A stretch of 64,000 nucleotides of DNA from JAIBJN01 sp963825255. Lineage in GTDB: Bacteria > Actinomycetota > Thermoleophilia > Gaiellales > Gaiellaceae. The first letter of the stretch is position 1. Each line of letters opens with the position of its first letter. The notes under the pieces were generated by a model that was given only the letters and a program-made list of their open reading frames with translations, had not been told where the DNA came from and searched no databases. The stretch is taken from contig CAWGSF010000001.1 in the NCBI GenBank assembly GCA_963825255.1, positions 1 through 64,000 on the forward strand. The letters run 5' to 3'. The translations under genes were made by a program, and so were the position numbers. Shown one piece after another: positions 61,206 through 64,000 of the stretch.

Positions 61206-61246
61206 ACGCGATTCCGGCGCACCGGCCCGACCTCCTCCGGTCGGAG

Positions 61247-61252
61247 TAGCCT
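61247..61252 (+). promoter_or_regulatory. Putative leaderless -10 element (TAGCCT)
   Basis: TAGCCT ends 6 nt before the GTG of the APC-Usp fusion gene; no Shine-Dalgarno. Confidence 0.4.
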
Positions 61253-61258
61253 TGCGGC

Positions 61259-63157
61259 GTGCCGCCGAGACGTCGCCGCCGCACTCACGGTCTCGAGCGG
61301 GTTCTCGGGGCGCCGGCCCTCTTCTCGACGGTCTACGGGAACGTCGGCTCGTCGATCTACTACGCGCTCGGCGTCACGGCCGTCTTCGCCCTCGGCCTGA
61401 CGCCCCTCGTCTTCGTGATCGCCGGGGTCATCTTCGCCGCGACGACGCTGACCTACGCCGAAGGCACGGTTCGCTTCCCCGAGGCCGGGGGCTCCTCGAG
61501 CTTCGCCCGCCACGCGTTCAACGAGGTCGTGAGCTTCGGAGCGGCCTGGGCCCAGATGCTCAACTACGTGATCACGATCGCCATCTCGGCCTTCTTCGTC
61601 CCGCACTACCTCTCGATCTTCTGGGAGCCGCTCCGGGAGAACCCCTGGGACATCGTCGGCGGAGCGATCGTGATCGTCGTGCTCGTCGCGCTGAACATCG
61701 TCGGGGTGAAGGAGGCGGCAGGGCTCAACATCGTGCTCGCCGTGATCGACTTCGCCACCCAGCTCCTCCTGGTGCTGCTCGGGGTCTTCCTGGTCCTCAG
61801 TCCGAGCGTCCTCTCCGCCAACGTTCACTGGGGCGTGGCGCCGACGTGGAGCGACTTCTTCCTCGCCATCCCGATCGGGATGATCGCCTACACGGGGATC
61901 GAGACCGTCTCGAACCTCGCCGAAGAGGCACGCGACCCGAGCCGCAACGTCCCCCGCGCGTATCTCATGACCGCGGTCGCCGTCTTCGCCATTTACCTGA
62001 CGCTGCCCGCGGTCGCGCTCTCGGCGCTCCCGGTCGAGCTCGTGGACGGCGAGTACCAGACGCTCCTCGGACTTCCGCCCGAGGAGGGGGGCTTCGCCAA
62101 CGATCCCATTCTCGGGGTCGTCGACAACCTCGGGATCTCGGGCACGTTCCTCGACGTGCTCCAGATCTACGTCGGCGTGCTCGCGGCCACCATCCTCTTC
62201 ATCGCCACGAACGCCGGGGTGATCGGGGCGTCGAGGATCACGTACGCGATGGCGGGGTACCGACAGCTGCCCGAGGTCTTCCGGCGTGTCCACCCGCGCT
62301 TCCGGACGCCGTATGTCGCACTCATCGTCTTCGCCGGCTTCGTGTCGATCCTGACGCTGCTCCCGGGCCAGGTGAACTTCCTCGGGACGATGTACTCGTT
62401 CGGCGCGATGCTCTCGTTCACGATCGCCCACGTCTCGATCATCACGCTTCGGGCTCGCCACCCCGGCGACGAGCTCGTGTTCAGGGGGCGTCCGAACGTG
62501 CGCCTGCGCGGCGTCGACTGGCCTCTCTTCGCGTTCGTGGGCATGCTCGGCACCGGTCTCGCCTGGCTCGTCGTCGTCGTCGAGGAGCCCGTGACCCGGT
62601 GGGTCGGTCTCGGGTGGCTCGCGGTCGGCTTCCTGTCCTTCGCGGTGTACCGGCGACGGCTGCGCCTTCCACTGCGAGAGACGGTTCGTGCCCCCCAGAT
62701 CGTCCTCGGCGCTGCCCTCGAGCTCGATTATCGAACGATCGTCGTCCCGGTCGTCCGCTCAGCCGAGACCGAGGAGGCGCTCGTCGCGGCCGCGCGCCTG
62801 GCAGCCGAGCGAGGTGCAAGGATCGCCATCGTCGCGGTGCTCGAGGTGCCGTACTCGCTGCCGCTCGACGCCGACCTGCCGGAGGAGGAGGCCGAGGCGA
62901 ACGAGCTGCTCGACGAGGCACGGGCGGTCGTCGAGCGCTACGGCGTCCGCGCGGTGGTTCGCCTCGCCCGAGCGCGACGGGCGGGGCCCGCGATCGTCGA
63001 GGACGCGGTGCAGCGTCAGGCCGAGCTCATCGTGGTGGGCGCCGAGCGCCGGGCCGTCCGAGGCGCACGGACTCCTATCTTCGGGGGCACCGTGCGAACC
63101 ATCCTGAAGACCAGCCCCTCCCGCGTCCTCGTCACTGCGGGACGGAAGGCCGCGTGA
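61259..63157 (+). CDS. APC permease with fused C-terminal UspA domain
   Basis: A 632-residue fusion. The permease part, to about residue 475, has the opening LFSTVYGNVGSSIYYALGVT, VRFPEAGGSSSFARHAFNEV and IPIGMIAYTGIETVSNLAEE, typical of the amino acid permease group. From about residue 485 a UspA domain follows (LDYRTIVVPVVRSAETEEAL and ARLAAERGARIAIVAVLEVP, then QAELIVVGAERRAVRGARTP and IFGGTVRTILKTSPSRVLVT), with a modified ATP motif. It shows that Usp and APC modules are physically joined here. GTG start, intact. It overlaps the next small gene by GTGA. Confidence 0.9.
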   Translation: MPPRRRRRTHGLERVLGAPALFSTVYGNVGSSIYYALGVTAVFALGLTPLVFVIAGVIFAATTLTYAEGTVRFPEAGGSSSFARHAFNEVVSFGAAWAQMLNYVITIAISAFFVPHYLSIFWEPLRENPWDIVGGAIVIVVLVALNIVGVKEAAGLNIVLAVIDFATQLLLVLLGVFLVLSPSVLSANVHWGVAPTWSDFFLAIPIGMIAYTGIETVSNLAEEARDPSRNVPRAYLMTAVAVFAIYLTLPAVALSALPVELVDGEYQTLLGLPPEEGGFANDPILGVVDNLGISGTFLDVLQIYVGVLAATILFIATNAGVIGASRITYAMAGYRQLPEVFRRVHPRFRTPYVALIVFAGFVSILTLLPGQVNFLGTMYSFGAMLSFTIAHVSIITLRARHPGDELVFRGRPNVRLRGVDWPLFAFVGMLGTGLAWLVVVVEEPVTRWVGLGWLAVGFLSFAVYRRRLRLPLRETVRAPQIVLGAALELDYRTIVVPVVRSAETEEALVAAARLAAERGARIAIVAVLEVPYSLPLDADLPEEEAEANELLDEARAVVERYGVRAVVRLARARRAGPAIVEDAVQRQAELIVVGAERRAVRGARTPIFGGTVRTILKTSPSRVLVTAGRKAA

Positions 63158-63327
63158 CAGCCGGCGCCCGCGCGGCCACGACGCTCGCGCTCTCCGCGCT
63201 CCTCGTCGTGCTCGGCGTCGTCGTCCTCGTCGAGACCGCGGTCGTGGGCGGCAGCCTCGGATACGTCCTCGGCGCGCTCCTGACCCTGGCCGGCGGCCTG
63301 CGGATCTACCTTGTGAGGAGGTCGTAG
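63154..63327 (+). CDS. Small two-helix membrane protein, 57 aa
   Basis: Unrecognised. Two hydrophobic helices with a short turn (AATTLALSALLVVLGVVVLV and GGSLGYVLGALLTLAGGLRI) and a basic end (YLVRRS). It starts at GTG 63154 inside the APC-Usp stop and ends directly before the next permease start (GTG 63328), so the three form an operon. Confidence 0.65.
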   Translation: MTAGARAATTLALSALLVVLGVVVLVETAVVGGSLGYVLGALLTLAGGLRIYLVRRS

Positions 63328-64000
63328 GTGGCCAGGCCGCTTCCCGGCCTGCGGCGGGTGCTCGGCCCCGGCTCCGTGGCCTCCGTGGCCTACGCGGAGG
63401 TCGGCGTCTCGATCTTCATCGCGCTCGGGGTCGTGGCGCTCTACGGCGGGCAGCCTCACGCCCGTGGATCCTGCTCGGCGTCGGGGTCGTCTTCCTCTGC
63501 GTGTCCCTCTCGTACGCGGAGGGGACCGCCGCGATCCCGGAGGCCGGAGGCGGCGCGCTCTTCGTCCGGCGCGCGTTCAACGACCCGGCCGGGTTCGCGA
63601 CGGGGTGGGTGCTCCTCCTCGACTACGTGATCGTGATCGCGCTCGCCGCGCTCTTCGTGCCGCACTACGTCGGGGCCGCCATGCAGTGGGACGCGCTCAC
63701 GGACGAGCCGTGGGACGGCATCGTCGGGATCGCCGTCATCGCGGCCGTGGCCGGCGCGCGGCTGGTGCGGCGGTCGGAGCTCTACCGGCTCGCGCCCGTC
63801 ATCGCCGGGGTCGCGCTCCTCGTCCACCTGGTCCTCGCCGTGCTCGGTCTCGTCTTCCTTTTCTCGTGGGACGAGCTCGCGAGCGGCGCGCGGCCGAGCG
63901 TGGGCGACGTCGCCTTCGCCTGCGCGCTCGCCGACGCTCGCCTACACGGGGCTGGAGACGGTCGCGAACTACGCCGCCGAGACGCGGGGCGCTGGCAGGA
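63328..64000 (+). CDS. APC-superfamily permease, partial (runs off the window; frame-broken)
   Basis: The first ~225 residues of a permease related to the preceding fusion: GSVASVAYAEVGVSIFIALG, then, after one or more breaks near 63450-63475, VGVVFLCVSLSYAEGTAAIP and EAGGGALFVRRAFNDPAGFA, GWVLLLDYVIVIALAALFVP. Another break lies near 63935, before TGLETVANYAAETRG. The 3' part, including a possible Usp domain, lies outside the window. The GTG start adjoins the 57-aa gene. Confidence 0.8.

Noticed and set aside
1..64000. CRISPR arrays, rRNA, tRNA and complete insertion sequences
   Set aside because: No regularly spaced repeats, no conserved RNA-gene cores and no transposase or integrase motifs were found by reading both strands.

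Overview
The window reads as chromosomal DNA of a high-GC actinobacterium (roughly 70% G+C by eye, strong third-position GC bias, many GTG starts, GTGA/ATGA/TGATG gene overlaps, an F420-type LLM-fold oxidoreductase, purS, and TAGnnT motifs 6-7 nt upstream of starts that have no Shine-Dalgarno). The gene mix would suit a soil or freshwater Thermoleophilia/Gaiellales-type organism, but that placement is inference. About fifteen genes carry one or more single-base frame breaks, nearly all reconcilable by removing one duplicated G or C. I therefore describe them as intact genes with probable sequencing indels and give the full reconstructed span.

Layout: (1) 358-3993, minus strand, hyuA-hyuB ATP-dependent hydantoinase, beside a scar at 4074-4245 where the 5' ends of an agmatinase-like and an isochorismatase-like gene abut. 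(2) 4758-10662, minus, a purine operon purD-purE-(lipoprotein)-purB-purC-purS-purQ. (3) 10782-15773, plus, a gamma-glutamylmethylamide synthetase followed by the three N-methylglutamate synthase subunits and one unrecognised 145-aa protein. (4) 15850-19639, a small XRE regulator/membrane protein pair with a striking palindromic operator, a PhyH dioxygenase, an EamA transporter, a NUDIX hydrolase and a P1 peptidase. (5) 19717-29660, plus, a polyamine cluster: gamma-aminobutyraldehyde dehydrogenase, APC permease, UspA, PotABCD-like ABC importer, class III aminotransferase and alcohol dehydrogenase.

(6) 30256-40123, minus, a tertiary-amine oxidation cluster: APC permease, zinc-ribbon membrane protein, Usp-like protein, trimethylamine dehydrogenase, ETF beta and alpha, a membrane iron-sulfur electron carrier and a GcvT-like protein. 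(7) 40294-48684, an aldehyde dehydrogenase, a 99-aa HTH-like protein bracketed by two copies of the same palindrome, then a minus-strand set of GlcF-like, GlcD-like, small unknown, LLM-family and GMC oxidoreductase genes. (8) 48816-57050, an EamA transporter, a second APC/zinc-ribbon/Usp set, and an IclR-centred group with SDR, GcvT-like, class I amidotransferase and DAO-family oxidase. (9) 57047-64000, a CPA1 antiporter, Amt followed by two tiny membrane proteins, an APC-Usp fusion, and a last APC permease cut by the window end.

Together the genes describe uptake and oxidation of small amines: trimethylamine demethylation with electrons passed through ETF to a membrane Fe-S protein, methylamine assimilation through gamma-glutamylmethylamide and N-methylglutamate, polyamine import and conversion to GABA, and ammonium/methylammonium handling by Amt. 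No rRNA, tRNA, CRISPR array or complete insertion sequence was seen.
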